Shown piece after piece: positions 45,131 to 55,330 of a DNA stretch of 64,000 bases. The stretch is from Pictodentalium vernedei (Eukaryota > Mollusca > Scaphopoda > Dentaliida > Dentaliidae): contig CM062296.1 in assembly GCA_031216915.1 (NCBI GenBank), positions 455,266,287-455,330,286 of the forward strand. The letters are read 5' to 3'. The position numbers were made by a program, and so were the translations under genes. The stretch's first letter is position 1; every line of letters begins with the position of its first letter. The notes under the pieces are model-generated. The model was not told where the DNA came from, did no database searches, and was given only the letters and a program-made list of their open reading frames with translations.

Positions 45131-46399
45131 TCAAATGATCGACATCTTATTTCCATCTGATTCGAATTGTAATTCTCTGTCCGACAGGACCAGGGTGAAG
45201 GCTTCGGTTTTTCTCGGCACGTTCCTATCAAATTGCATCTTGATCTGAATATCTAAGGCGCTACTCTTGAGTCGTTCACTCTGTTTACTGATGTTGAATA
45301 CGAACATGGGATACATCGACTTGTATTCGCCGGGAGATATGTTAGGGTTGCTCATCAATTCGTCTAGACCGTGATACTTTCTAAAATCAGCGGCATCACC
45401 GTACAGTCTGCAGAAATCGTTCTTGTTGAACGATGCATTGTAATCGATTGCTGGATATCTCGTGGTGTTCAGAAACACTTGCATGTTTCTCTAATGGCAG
45501 TGATCGAACAGCGACGCATTCTTTTCCTGAGACCCGTCCCTATCGGTCTGAAACGCAACCACGATGAAACGTGGTCTCTCGGAAGCGGATTTCGCCATCA
45601 ATCTCCAATCGAAGTGATTCGTGGAGAGAGGAATGCCAGCTGTGTCGCACTGTCTCATTCTAAATCCCACGGGTAATTTACTCTTGGATTCTATGATCTT
45701 GTAGAGACGTGCTTTTTCCATAATCGAAGGCTTCACGTGCAGAACGAACCACGATATCTTGTGTAGAGTTATCTTACCCGCATCGGTTGCAGTGAGTCAC
45801 ACTATTGCGTCGTCGTTTCCTTTTCGAATCAACGTCAGATTGTGTTTGAATCCATACATGATCTTGTTGTAATCGTCCGCAAATCCGAAGATGTGTTTCA
45901 AAGGTATCCTGAACGAAAACGTTCCTTTAGGTCTGGATGTCTTGACGACGTAGTCGAATATCGCAGCGGCGCCGGCGCTAGCAGGGCCGACGGTGTCTTT
46001 CACCCACATCTGATTAAGTCCTCTGGATTTCGAAAAATCATCAGGATACGTCAAGAGTCCGAACATCATTGTGGCCTGACCGGGATGAAACACAGATTCT
46101 ATCTCTTGTCCGGATAGCATGTATTTTATATTACTGAATAGATGCATGATGCCATTATTGGCTAGAGTAACCGTGTCGTCGTCGGCGTAGTCGCTCCCAT
46201 CTTCCTTGGTCAGACGTCCCTGCACCACTATGTAACTCTCGCTAGGATGTATGAATAGATCTTGAGTTTCGACGTTGATTCTTATCTCTCCCGCTTTGTT
46301 AAAACTCGTTCCGGTTTCCGGTTCGTATTCGTGAACCTCATATTCTTCAATACTTTCATCTTTCACTATGCTTTGTGCTATATCTAGTATATTTGTCAT
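45131..46399 (-). pseudogene. Polinton major capsid protein (double jelly roll), broken
   Basis: The N-terminal part (MTNILDIAQSIVKDESIEEY, SFNKAGEIRINVETQDLFIH, ESYIVVQGRLTKEDGSDYAD, LFSNIKYMLSGQEIESVFHP, LTYPDDFSKSRGLNQMW) is the classic Polinton major capsid signature. Downstream parts contain RFIVVAFQTDRDG and NTTRYPAIDYNASFNKNDF, also from this family. It would build the hexon shell. About 420 codons of sequence, near the usual span for the family, with a few breaks. Confidence 0.95.
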
Positions 46400-46560
46400 T
46401 TTTATAGGGTTTTTGTTTTTTTGTTTATTAATTAGCTTGCTTTTTTTTATCTAAAAATAGTTTTAATTATTTTTATTATTATTTTTCTCTCCTATATATA
46501 TATGTGTGTGTAAACAAGAAAATGTTACAGAGAGTAAATAAAAGAAATTAGTTTTCTTTA

Positions 46561-47363
46561 TCAAAACTTTGTCTTCTGTAATTGTTGTTCGTAAAACTTT
46601 CTGATGATCTCTTCTCCATCCAAAGCTTCGATTTCATAAGTCACCGGATCGGTGTGAAATATTTTGATTATCACGAAGATTTCCGAGGTCCATCGAGGAG
46701 TATAACCCTTTCGAAGTGTTTCTTATAAGTGTAGATTCTCACTCGATCACCAACCACAAATTTCGGCGTTCTAGGCTTCTTCCTAATCTTAGATCTTTCA
46801 GGATATAGATTCGTGTAGACCTGTTTTTCATTTCGAGGATCGATAGCTTCCACGGGAGTCATCTTGATCGATCTGTGTCGCGTGTTGTTGTAATCTTTAA
46901 CCAGACCGTTCAGAGCGTATATGTATTTCTTGGTCGAATTCGCCATGAAGTATCTATGCATCTTTTCCTTCATCGTTCGATTCCAATGTTCCACCACGCT
47001 GGCTTTCTCTTCGTTTTCGATTGAGTAGAGGTCGACCAATCGATGAACGTGCTTGTTGTAGAATTCCTTTCCCTTATCCACCCACAATTTACTCGGTTTT
47101 CGAGAAGACGAGTCGAGCACGCTCTTCAGAGCCTCAGCGACGCAAGGTCCCGATTTATTCTTAAAAGCTCTGATCCAACCGTATTTGGAAAACACGTCGA
47201 TGACCGTCAATAGATATTTGACACCCTCATTCCACCTCGAAAACGATCTCATGTCGACCAAGTCGGCAGACCAAATATCATCCAAACCCTTCACAAACAC
47301 CCTTCTCTTTCGAAATTTACGCACGATGGGTTTGTGTAACTCCTTGGCCAATTCGCTCGTCAA
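46561..47363 (-). pseudogene. Polinton integrase (retroviral DDE type)
   Basis: Starts TSELAKELHKPIVRKF. The catalytic regions are WSADLVDMRSFSRWNEGVKY, KLWVDKGKEFYNKH and NEEKASVVEHWNRTMKEKMH, giving the D, D, E set. The C-terminus holds RHRSIKMTPVEAIDP, PKFVVGDRVRIYTYKK and a chromo/SH3-like end near 46,561-46,670. It would cut the target and join the element ends, making the 6-bp duplication seen here. About one break. Confidence 0.93.
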
Positions 47364-47382
47364 TAATCGTTTCTTCTTCTTT

Positions 47383-47890
47383 TCAGATGCGCTTTTTTTT
47401 TTGAACGCCCCATCCGAATCGACGTTTCGTACCGATCAGATTGCCGACCAGCGAACATTCTATCTTCTCTCTCCTGGTCGGATTCGATATGCCTCTCAAT
47501 TTCCCCAACATGTTTTTATCGCAGACATCGTTGCGAGTCTTGGTGTCAGGATGTCCGGCGTAGCACAGATCATGATCATACGAGGCCGCGTCCACCCTAT
47601 TCACGGGTTTGCTCCAAGATTTAGGAGTCAGATCGGCATTGAGTCTCTTGTTCAATTTCATTCCAGGTCCCGTGAAACTGTGACCAGGCAGATGCATTTC
47701 GAAAGGTAGATTATTGATCATTTTATTCACGATGCCTTTAACTTTGCTCGCGTTCTTTTTCTTTGATGAATCGAGTCTTGATAGAACCACACACGTCGCA
47801 AATTCCGCGAAGCATCTGTCTATCGTTTTTAGTTCGTACTTCTTGAGAATTACTCGTCTCAGTAACTCTCTTACACTTTACGGAATACAT
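47383..47890 (-). CDS. Polinton phospholipase A2-like part with zinc-ribbon-like start
   Basis: The open frame 47,383-47,790 contains LPGHSFTGPGMKLNKRLN (calcium-loop-like GPG), VNRVDAASYDHDLCYAG (HDxxY catalytic-type motif) and TRNDVCDKNMLGKL, the layout of parvovirus VP1-type phospholipase A2. Just upstream, to 47,890, the strand encodes a CxxC...CxxC zinc-ribbon-like segment (YSVKCKRV, GICDVCGS) of the DUF5679 kind. Parvoviruses use such a phospholipase to leave the endosome; an equal role in a Polinton virion is inference. It lies directly upstream of the integrase. The phospholipase part looks whole. Confidence 0.75.
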
Positions 47891-47984
47891 TTTTAAGAGT
47901 TTTTTAAACAAATTTCGTTTTTATTTTATATATAAATTTAATAATTTTTTTTTAAAATTCTGTTCTTATTATATATTTTTTTTT

Positions 47985-48647
47985 TCAATCGCTGCTCTTG
48001 AGTTCTATCATCTTACTGAATTCCTCCCTAGCCTCTTTCCTCCCCTTTTCCACGAGAGAATCCTTCATCTCTTCTTTGATGATCTGACGAGTCTTGATTC
48101 TCACAGCTTCTTTCATGGCTTCATATTTCGTTTTCTCGCCCAATATCGTGAAGTATTCTCCATCCGATATCCTACCATCTTTCAACGCCATCGAGATCAT
48201 TTCGGATATCGTGTCGATCTTGGAGTCGGCCAAGACGCGAATCTTGTCGTGTTTCCTCGCCTTCAGATATAATTTCCAACTCAAAAAGTTTCCGAGCGTG
48301 CTAAACAATCCGGCGGCGAGAGCCACTCCTTCTACGGCCAACACGATTGGAATACCGACTGCGGTCGACAAAAATCCGATGCCGGACGCGTGTAAACCCA
48401 TGGAAATCGTGATGAGTGTCGTGTCGATCGCGTTGACGAATTTCATGAAACGCGAATACTTCTTCTTGAGAGAACGGCGAGAATCCCTTTCTCGAGTTAG
48501 ATACGCTTGGATTCTATTGATTTGATCAATGCGATACCTCTCTCCTCTTTCTTTTTCTTCTAGCGACGGTGCCGTCGGTAAAACGCCATTCGGCTTCTCA
48601 TCCTCGTCGTCATCTAACGTCGGATACAATTTATTTCTGGTTCTCAT
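47985..48647 (-). CDS. Polinton two-helix membrane protein, unrecognised function
   Basis: 220 codons, open. A charged N-terminus (1-70) leads to a hydrophobic hairpin (about residues 72-117: TLITISMGLHASGIGF, VGIPIVLAVEGVALAAGLFS), then KARKHDKIRVLADSKIDTIS, ISDGEYFTILGEKTKYEAMK and a long charged helix. I recall this as a recurrent Polinton passenger in invertebrates. A membrane-inserting or virion membrane protein is the simplest reading. Preceded on its strand by an AT-rich spacer. Looks whole. Confidence 0.65.
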   Translation of the reverse strand: MRTRNKLYPTLDDDEDEKPNGVLPTAPSLEEKERGERYRIDQINRIQAYLTRERDSRRSLKKKYSRFMKFVNAIDTTLITISMGLHASGIGFLSTAVGIPIVLAVEGVALAAGLFSTLGNFLSWKLYLKARKHDKIRVLADSKIDTISEMISMALKDGRISDGEYFTILGEKTKYEAMKEAVRIKTRQIIKEEMKDSLVEKGRKEAREEFSKMIELKSSD

Positions 48648-48745
48648 TTTTGTGTTTTTTTTTCTTTCTAATATTAGATAAAAAATTTTATGTGTGTATT
48701 TATTTTATTTTCTACTCTCCCTTATTTTATATCAACGAGAAAAAC

Positions 48746-49111
48746 TTAGACGTATGCTCCATTGAACAATAATTTCATGATGCATCCCTTGTCTTCTAAA
48801 GTCAGACTTCTACGCGCCAATTTCAGTTCTTCCGAAACTGTGGGCTTGTCTCGATCCTTACAGAAGACTAATCTCTTCCAAAGCGTGATCACATCGTCGA
48901 ATCTAACGCATTCGAACGAATACTTGACGACCATATCTTCCCTTTCCATCGTCAGACACGAATGATTCTCGTGATCGAAGTCTAGATGATCCCGATATCC
49001 GACGCATCGTTCTAACAAGATGGGACGTAGTTCTTCGTTCACGCAGATTGCGTATGCTCTCATCAGCATATTTAAAAGAAACCTCGCTCTAATAGTCTGG
49101 GAAGCGCTCAT
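48746..49111 (-). CDS. Polinton small leftward protein, unrecognised
   Basis: 121 codons, open: MSASQTIRARFLLNMLMRAY, CVNEELRPILLERCVGYRD, FDDVITLWKRLVFCKDRD and LTLEDKGCIMKLLFNGAYV. No domain recognised; it looks helical. It is the first leftward gene inside the right end and so the most exposed to the terminal regulatory region, a position where early regulatory genes often sit in linear DNA viruses. That role is only a guess. Confidence 0.55.
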   Translation of the reverse strand: MSASQTIRARFLLNMLMRAYAICVNEELRPILLERCVGYRDHLDFDHENHSCLTMEREDMVVKYSFECVRFDDVITLWKRLVFCKDRDKPTVSEELKLARRSLTLEDKGCIMKLLFNGAYV

Positions 49112-49239
49112 GATTTACGTATTTTTTATTATCTATTCGATTTGATATATTTTATTTTTTTTAAATAACTATTTATTTATATTTTTTTTCTCTATATATA
49201 TCAATCACTTTTTTATTTTCCTCTACCTTCAGTTTGATA

Positions 49240-49379
49240 GGTCACGTGACCACCTTCTCGAAACTTCGATTTTTCTGATGGGCGTGACCCCCACCCCCAC
49301 GACGAGGGGAGATAACTTTGTATGATTAAGTTTATGAGAATCAAGCAATCTGATTGGTTAATTAGCAGGTCACGTGACC
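49240..49379. promoter_or_regulatory. Two GGTCACGTGACC palindromes near the right end
   Basis: The 12-bp palindrome GGTCACGTGACC occurs at 49,240-49,251 and 49,368-49,379, each followed by ACCTTC. It contains the CACGTG E-box, matches the TFEB/MITF/USF-type site GTCACGTGAC, and differs by one base from the USF site of the adenovirus major late promoter. A CCAAT-type word (ATTGG, 49,354) lies between. Likely an upstream control region for the leftward genes. Confidence 0.6.
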
Positions 49380-49404
49380 ACCTTCAGAGCCTCAAAAGCC
49401 GTTT

Positions 49405-49810
49405 GCGGATTCTGGGACACTGTCCCAGAATCCGCAAACCACCTTTTTGATGCTGTCCTAGAAGCCGCAAAACGTTTTTTGCTCGCGTTCACCAACGATG
49501 GATCGATGGTCTGATCCGCGATGGGGACGTCGACAAAAATTTTTAAGTAAAAAAAAAAGTGAAAAATGTACAATTTCATACATTTTTCACTTTTTGAAAA
49601 ACGTGTACATTCGACACGTTCGCCAACAGGTATTTGAACGTTAAAAGTGCGATCTAGGAGTCTCAAAATAACAGCGGATTCTGGGACACCCGACATTTTT
49701 GTGAACAAGCGTGTGATTTACCACTGAATCCTACGATAGTAAACGTCGGTGTACGTGTACGTGTACGGTACATGTACAACGTGTCCTTGAATCCGCATTT
49801 ATTACCTACT
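49405..49810 (-). repeat. Polinton right terminal inverted repeat
   Basis: About 406 bp, the inverse of 28,806-29,190 with scattered substitutions and a few short indels. It ends in CTACT at 49,810. Its inner edge holds a perfect palindrome (GTTTGCGGATTCTGGGACA, one base, then its complement; 49,401-49,439). Confidence 0.9.
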
Positions 49811-49816
49811 ATCGTA
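49811..49816 (+). repeat. Polinton target-site duplication, right
   Basis: ATCGTA, identical to 28,800-28,805. Confidence 0.9.
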
Positions 49817-50315
49817 GGCTCGACGCAATTGTATTGCACGTTTCAGTGTTAAATCAGTTTCCCGAAATATCTTGCAAACGCCCTTTCACTGTAAATACGA
49901 TTTTGTCTCTAATCATTTCGTCTTGTTCCTGGAACTTAAAAGCGTTCCAAAATCTTAAAGACTGCAAGACGATATTCTGTTTGGGAGTACAGTATTCTTC
50001 TAAATTTAGTAACACTTTTTCGGGATCATTTTTATTACTTTCGGCCTCAAAATCAAAATGTTCGAAAACATCAATCAGTTGGGGTCCTGCACAATGTTTT
50101 ATTATTGCATGTGAACCGGTTTAGATTTGGATGAAGCAGCGCTAGCAAGCATATCAACGTTCATTTCAAGTTTCCACTTGTTGAAGCGTTCCGACAGATT
50201 GCTGTCGTTTATGTCCAATGACGGCGGCAAGCAAAACTTGGATTCGGTCATGCTGGGTCAATTGGAGACAAATAAAGTTGAAAGGCGTTGTTTTGTGGCA
50301 TTACCTCTGCCACCA
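49817..50315 (-). pseudogene. Gypsy gag, N-terminal part
   Basis: It lies between the Polinton and the Gypsy 5' LTR in minus orientation, where gag must be. The protein has no distinct motif by eye, as is usual for gag. TGGTGGCAGAGG, directly next to the LTR (50,304-50,315 on the minus strand), fits a tRNA primer-binding site. Fossil. Confidence 0.65.
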
Positions 50316-50431
50316 TGTTGATACGGGTCGTTTGATACTAACAGGATCGGATGTCTTCTGCTTGCAGGCAGATGTTTCAGATATGAATAAGTGAATTGAC
50401 GGACACAAATTCCGAAATGCATCAAGTTTAA
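50316..50431 (-). repeat. Gypsy 5' LTR, inner portion
   Basis: It matches 22,724-22,839 (TGTTGATACGGGTCGTTTGA...). The LTR is interrupted at a TTAA by the 7.9-kb element and resumes at 58,355. Confidence 0.9.
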
Positions 50432-51570
50432 AGGGCTATATAAGTAATGGACTTTTGTTTATTTTGATGTTTCCACCTCTCGTATTCCTTAAATCCAAAT
50501 TAAATTTATACAAATTATACATCAAAATGAAGGTTGAGATGTACAGAACACGAAACACATATGTAATCAATTGATAGAGTAGAAGGCAGACATCACTGGT
50601 TCCTGGAAGTCTGCTACCGTATTCGTACCAGAACTGATAATAAAATAATATTTCATGAGAACAACTTGTGGCCAAATGTCCTTCACATATCCAAGAACAA
50701 AGCTAGGCATTCAAAACACTTTCGACTGCATTTGGGAAAAGGACAACACTGTCTGCATTTTCTATTGAAGATGGATTCCATGTTCAATGGACATGCGTAA
50801 ATCACTCGATACCACGAATTTCCATAAAAAACGAAATCGTAATTCTAAGAAATTTCACCACGTGTCATGATACCTTGCATTGAATATGGCAACTTTGCAG
50901 TATATATATAATGATAGTATGCTGTATTAAGGTGATCTTTCTCATTATTTGTTTTTAGACGGAGTTGTTTTTCGGTGCTTTTCCCATGATGACGTAGACC
51001 GGAAATTGAAAGTAAGAATATTTGTAAACAAAGCAGTCACTTTGAGAATTTACCCCATGCAGCTCTGTCGCTGTGTTTTGAAGGATTTTGATGCCCAAAC
51101 TTTGTTCTTGGATATGTATATATATATAGAACTTTATTCAAATAACTGAATAAACACACCGTGGGCTTCTGCCCATAAGTGGCAACAGTTCGTCATTTCA
51201 GTTTGCAAACATCAGCACACACCTTAAATAGAACGGATTTGATGCATTAAAGTCACAGTGAGTCTGTTCCATTATAAATTACCGGAAAGTGCCCTAGGCT
51301 CCCTCCAATGAGCTACAATAGTTGAAATCTTAGATGAAGAAGCAATATGTGATATAAGATCCTGCACAAAACCACTGCTGGTCACATGCACACACATACC
51401 CAAATACATATATGTACATATGCACACACACACAAACACATGCATATACATAACATCATTTCTTCAGGAGCATAACACGGCAGCAAAAATTTCCAATTTT
51501 TGCCACCTTCATCCTCACTGGACATTGCATTCACGTAATTCAAATGCCTTTTTAAGAAATTTTCCTAAGT

Positions 51571-52198
51571 TTATATAGATGGACCATGAGTTAGCGGAGA
51601 GTAACCCACACAATTTGAACATACTTGGTTTCTTGGTATATAAAGGTTTAATGAATTTTTCCGCAAATCTTGGAAAAACGGACATTCTAATATAAAATGA
51701 TATTCGTCCTCAATTTTATTACTATTACATAAGTTACAAAACCTCTCGGTTCTCGGGGTATTATTGTACCACCCTATTTCGTTATATAGTCTATGAGAAG
51801 ACAATCTTTTTTTAGTAATAGGGGTTAAAAGATTTACCGGGATGGATTCTTTCAGATACCACTGTAATTCGAATGAATGAAAAATGTTTTTATATAATAA
51901 ACATTTAGGCCTATTGTCTAGATCATTAAAAACCGTTTGTAAGTACTGATCACGTGCGCGCCTTGTAATTTCATTTACAATTAGAGGAATATATCCCGTC
52001 CACAAATACCCCAATCCTATATTTTCTAAGAGAGATTTTATCTCTCTAATCCAAGGACTCTGATTTTTATCAACAATATATGTATAAAAACATCTCAGTA
52101 AAGCGTTCTCCGAACATACCAACTTGACCCAATATTTTAGCATACGTATTTGTCTAAGGACATACATGGGAAAACGACCTAGTTCACAATACACCATA
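51571..52198 (-). pseudogene. LINE ORF2, C-terminal region
   Basis: A 208-codon open minus-strand stretch: ELGRFPMYVLRQIRMLKYWV, NIGLGYLWTGYIPLIV and the zinc-finger-like tail CNLCNSNKIEDEYHFILECP. It corresponds to 24,500-25,100 in the other LINE copy. It is separated from the RT by the SINE at 52,199-52,577. The frame runs on from VMVYC across the SINE insertion point. Confidence 0.85.
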
Positions 52199-52577
52199 TT
52201 TATTTATTTATTTATTGATGTTTAAGGTCACATACTTGTGCACAATGGCTAATCGTGATCGTGACAGTTTTACGGGTGGAGGAAGCCGGAGTACCCGGAG
52301 AGAACCACCGAGCAACGACGAGCAGCTGTCAGCTCTCCAACATCGTAACTCTGAACTCTGCACCGCGGCACAGACAGGGTTAGATTGGTTGAAGACATGC
52401 GCATCAGCGACGTGCAGTACGCCTCACTACACAGTGTCATCGTGCCCCCATGTAGGCAATCGGGGTGAAGTGTCTTGCCCAAGGACACAACGCGGTTGCC
52501 GCAGGTGGGATTCGAACCGAGGACCTCTCGGCTTGCAGCCTGCACCTCTACCAACTGAGCCACCGCCCCCCCCCCCC
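52199..52577 (-). mobile_element. tRNA-derived SINE
   Basis: Minus strand: a G-run then GGCGGTGGCTCAGTTGGTAG (box A TGGCTCAGTTGG) and GGTTCGAATCC (box B, perfect consensus) 30-40 bases later, then a body with GTCCTTGGGCAAGACACTTC and CTCCGGGTACTCCGGCTTCC, ending in (AATA)n. It is flanked by a 12-bp duplication CAATACACCATA (52,187-52,198 and 52,578-52,589). The promoter is RNA polymerase III type; the tRNA-like head is not a functional tRNA. Confidence 0.93.
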
Positions 52578-52589
52578 CAATACACCATA

Positions 52590-52687
52590 ACATTGGTGGT
52601 TTTAGAATGAGTGTGTAAAATTCTCTTACAATATTGTAAGTGTATTTTTTCAATGTCGTCACCTTTGTGCATACCCCATACTTCACA
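52590..52687 (-). pseudogene. LINE ORF2, short segment between two insertions
   Basis: GMHKGDDIEKIHLQYCKRIL and NVMVY are encoded here, the stretch that follows LNYG..VW in this LINE family (compare FCSEVWGYHCAPDIE in the copy at 24.4 kb). It lies between the SINE and the foldback element. Confidence 0.8.
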
Positions 52688-52696
52688 CCCATAATT

Positions 52697-53354
52697 GGTG
52701 TCTTCCCACTAGACCAATTCCCAAAAGACCAATTCCCAAAAGACCAAATCCCCTTACACCAATTACATACTGTTATTGATTAAGGGTTGATTAAGGATAA
52801 TTAAGAAAACATTTATTTATTGATAAGCACTTTATTTGATAAAAAAAAAATAATAAAAAGAATCACAGCCTTTGAAAGTGTGTGATTACTATAACAATTG
52901 TTATCAAAAATCTGCCCAACATCTATAAAATATCAACAAGCCAGAAAATAAGCAGACTATCATCTGAAAAATGAGGTCCCTAGTGGGTAAATTTGGTGAT
53001 GCTACCAGTCACAGGGTAGCATCTCTAAATTTACCCTCTGTGAACCTCGACCTGAATCAATGTCTCAAACATAAACAGAAAGAGGTGCCCAGAGGATAAA
53101 CTGGCTCACTGTATGGGATAGCATCAGGAAATTCACCATCTGGGGACCTCATTCTACAAATGACAGACTGCTTATTTTCAGGCTTGAATATCAATAACAT
53201 TAAATACATTTATAAATATTTATAAATATATTAAATTATTGATATAGAATTATTTTAAAAGTAGAACACATCAGTTGGTCTAAGGGGAATTGGTCTTTTC
53301 GGAATTGGCCAAGTGGAAATTGGTCTAAAGGGAATTGGTCTAGTGGGAATGAAC
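52697..53354. mobile_element. Foldback DNA transposon with 9-bp duplication
   Basis: 658 bp flanked by CCCATAATT on both sides (52,688-52,696 and 53,355-53,363). The ends are inverted (CCCACTAGACCAATTCCC and GGGAATTGGTCTAGTGGG) with further GACCAATTCCC-type repeats inside each end. The central 52,935-53,175 is also an inverted repeat (AAAATAAGCAG, AATGAGGTCCC, TAGCATC arms). A 9-bp duplication fits Mutator-type elements. No coding sequence, so non-autonomous. Confidence 0.88.
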
Positions 53355-53363
53355 CCCATAATT

Positions 53364-55073
53364 CAGAATACTTGCAACATAGGCATCGAATAAGTGTAAC
53401 TTTGTTTCTACGTCAAGTCCCAGGTCTTCGCATTTATTAAGCAAACAATACATGGCTTTACGACTTTGCAAAGCGAGTGTTTTTTGCGTTATATCCCATT
53501 TACCATTATATTTTAGGACACACCCGAGATAATTAAATTCATCAACAACACCAATTGATTCTCCCCGGTATAACCACTTTTCAATTTTTACTCTTCTTTT
53601 ACTGCTACTGAAACATACTATTTTAGTTTTACTTATGTTTACCTTCAATTTATTTACCAGGCAGTACCCCGAGAGCGAGTCAATTCGTTTTTGAAGTTTA
53701 CAGGGGGTATCTACTAACAGAACCATATCATCAGCATACATCATCACAAACAGCATTATGGGAGTTAGATCCATTTCTACATGTTCACCATTATATAAAA
53801 AGTTAACCAAGTCATTAACATATAACGAAAAAAGTACAGGAGATAACGATTCCCCTTGTAACAGACCCAGTCCCAGCTTAAAACTGTCTGAAATTTCTCC
53901 ACTCCATTTCACGGATAATTTTATTTTACTATACATATTTTTAATAACATTAAGAAACGGACCACTTATTCCACGTTTTACTAATTTTAACCAGAGCAGA
54001 CCGGTATTAATCGAATCAAATGCTTTCGCATAATCTACAAAGCAGCAGTAAAAACGTTTTCTATTGATCAAATACTCATCGATAGTAGCCTTCAAAATGA
54101 ACAAAGCATCAGCTGTCCCCACCCCCTTTTTAAACCCAAATTGTAGATCAGTAACAAGACTATCCACGGCCAACAGCCTTTTATTAAGAACAGAGGTAAG
54201 AAGTTTGCCAAGCACAGATATTAATGTTATTCCTTTGTAATCGTTAGTATTATTAATCGATCCCTTTTTCTTAAACACTGGGACAATTAGTCCGTGACAC
54301 CATACTTCTGGGAAATTTCCACTTGTAAAATTTTTATTAAAATGCCGAACCAGGAGGGGTACAAGAGAAGTCCTACCGGCTTTTAAATATTCATTAATTA
54401 TTTCGTAGCACCCTGCTGCTTTATTAGTTTTTAAGTTTCTGATTAAGTAATCAATTTCCTCAGCCGTGATAGAGTCATTCAATCCGGCAAGCGGATCAAC
54501 TTCGACACTGCTACTGTTACTTTCGTTTACAATATTATCTATATTTTCCTCAATACTTGTTAACGTTTTAAAATGTTCAAAGAAATCCGAAATACCTATG
54601 TTGCAATTGTGCGTTTTATTTTTATTGCTAAATAATTTATAGAACTTTGAAGGGTTACTTGCTCGAAGTTCACGGAGATTCCTACCTGCTAACCGTTTAT
54701 ATACAGTTTTACTATTCGCTATTGTTTTTTTATATTCACGCCGTTTCTCTGCCAGAACTTTATGATTTGAATGCGAATGCAATTTATTAAAATTATTTAA
54801 TGCGTGTAAATATTCTCTCAGTTTATCGCGACATTCTGTACTAAACCATGGTTTCGATTCAGATTTGCATCTTGTATCTATGTTTTTATAGTATGTATGA
54901 TTTGTACACAACGGTTTCAATAAATCACACAATGTTTCAGAAAACTGTTTTACACCAGTGTCAACTTCCAACTGATTATGATCAACTGCTGAAACAATCG
55001 ACTCAAACGTATCAAAATTTTCTTTACAAATGCGATACGCTTCACTTGTCAATTGATCATTCCAGCGATACAC
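53364..55073 (-). pseudogene. LINE ORF2, reverse transcriptase
   Basis: An open stretch of about 570 codons on the minus strand. Motifs: VWCHGLIVPVFKKKGSINN, LISVLGKLLTSVLNKRLL, LQFGFKKGVGTADALFIL, CCFVDYAKAFDSI (motif A), LLQGESLSPVLFSLYVNDL, MMYADDMVLLVD (motif C, catalytic YADD) and KLKVNISKTKIVCF. It copies the LINE RNA into DNA at the nicked target. The catalytic residues visible here are intact, but the gene is cut at its 3' side by the foldback element. Confidence 0.93.
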
Positions 55074-55129
55074 TTCACATTTTTCTTTATTTTTACAATC
55101 TCGTAAATTACGATTATTTTGATCATAAT

Positions 55130-55330
55130 TTATATAAGATATTACCTTTTTCCAATGTGAACCTCAGCGGCGCGTGGTTTGACCACTCATTGAAATCTAT
55201 AACATCAAATGAGAGTTGTCTGCTGATAAATAATCTACTACACTGTAACCATTATGCGTAAAACAAGTTTAAAACACAGCCGCGTTATCCGCCTCAGTGC
55301 ATTATAACTCCGAATCGCCAAGGTGAACAA
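55130..55330 (-). pseudogene. LINE ORF2, segment between endonuclease and RT
   Basis: The minus strand encodes FISRQLSFDVIDFNEWSNHA then PLRFTLEKG, which resembles the end of the endonuclease (a final histidine-containing N/D-H motif). Stops separate it from the RT frame. An insert with hairpins lies upstream. Confidence 0.6.

Larger units (their letters stand above)
28806..49810. mobile_element. Polinton (Maverick), ends complete, several genes broken
   Basis: 21,005 bp bounded by terminal inverted repeats that start AGTAG and by a 6-bp duplication ATCGTA. It carries Polinton hallmark genes: packaging ATPase, penton, protein-primed PolB, adenain-like protease and a DUF8207-like gene reading right; double-jelly-roll major capsid, retroviral-type integrase, a phospholipase-like gene and a membrane protein reading left. 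A 3.1-kb TTAA element inserted in it later, so its own length was about 17.9 kb. It is younger than the Gypsy it sits in. The repeats at its ends have drifted by a modest amount. Fossil: about half the genes look whole, the rest carry roughly a dozen or more breaks in total. Confidence 0.97.

Noticed and set aside
47185-47709. 174-codon plus-strand frame opposite integrase and phospholipase-like genes
   Set aside because: The minus strand carries recognisable catalytic motifs; the plus frame has none.
50949-51149. 66-codon frame inside the 7.9-kb TTAA element
   Set aside because: No recognisable motif; it runs into the tail of the inserted LINE.
52500-52570. tRNA gene on the minus strand (perfect A and B boxes)
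   Set aside because: The boxes head a 379-bp SINE with a (AATA)n tail and a 12-bp target duplication; the 3' half does not close a proper tRNA cloverleaf with an acceptor stem.
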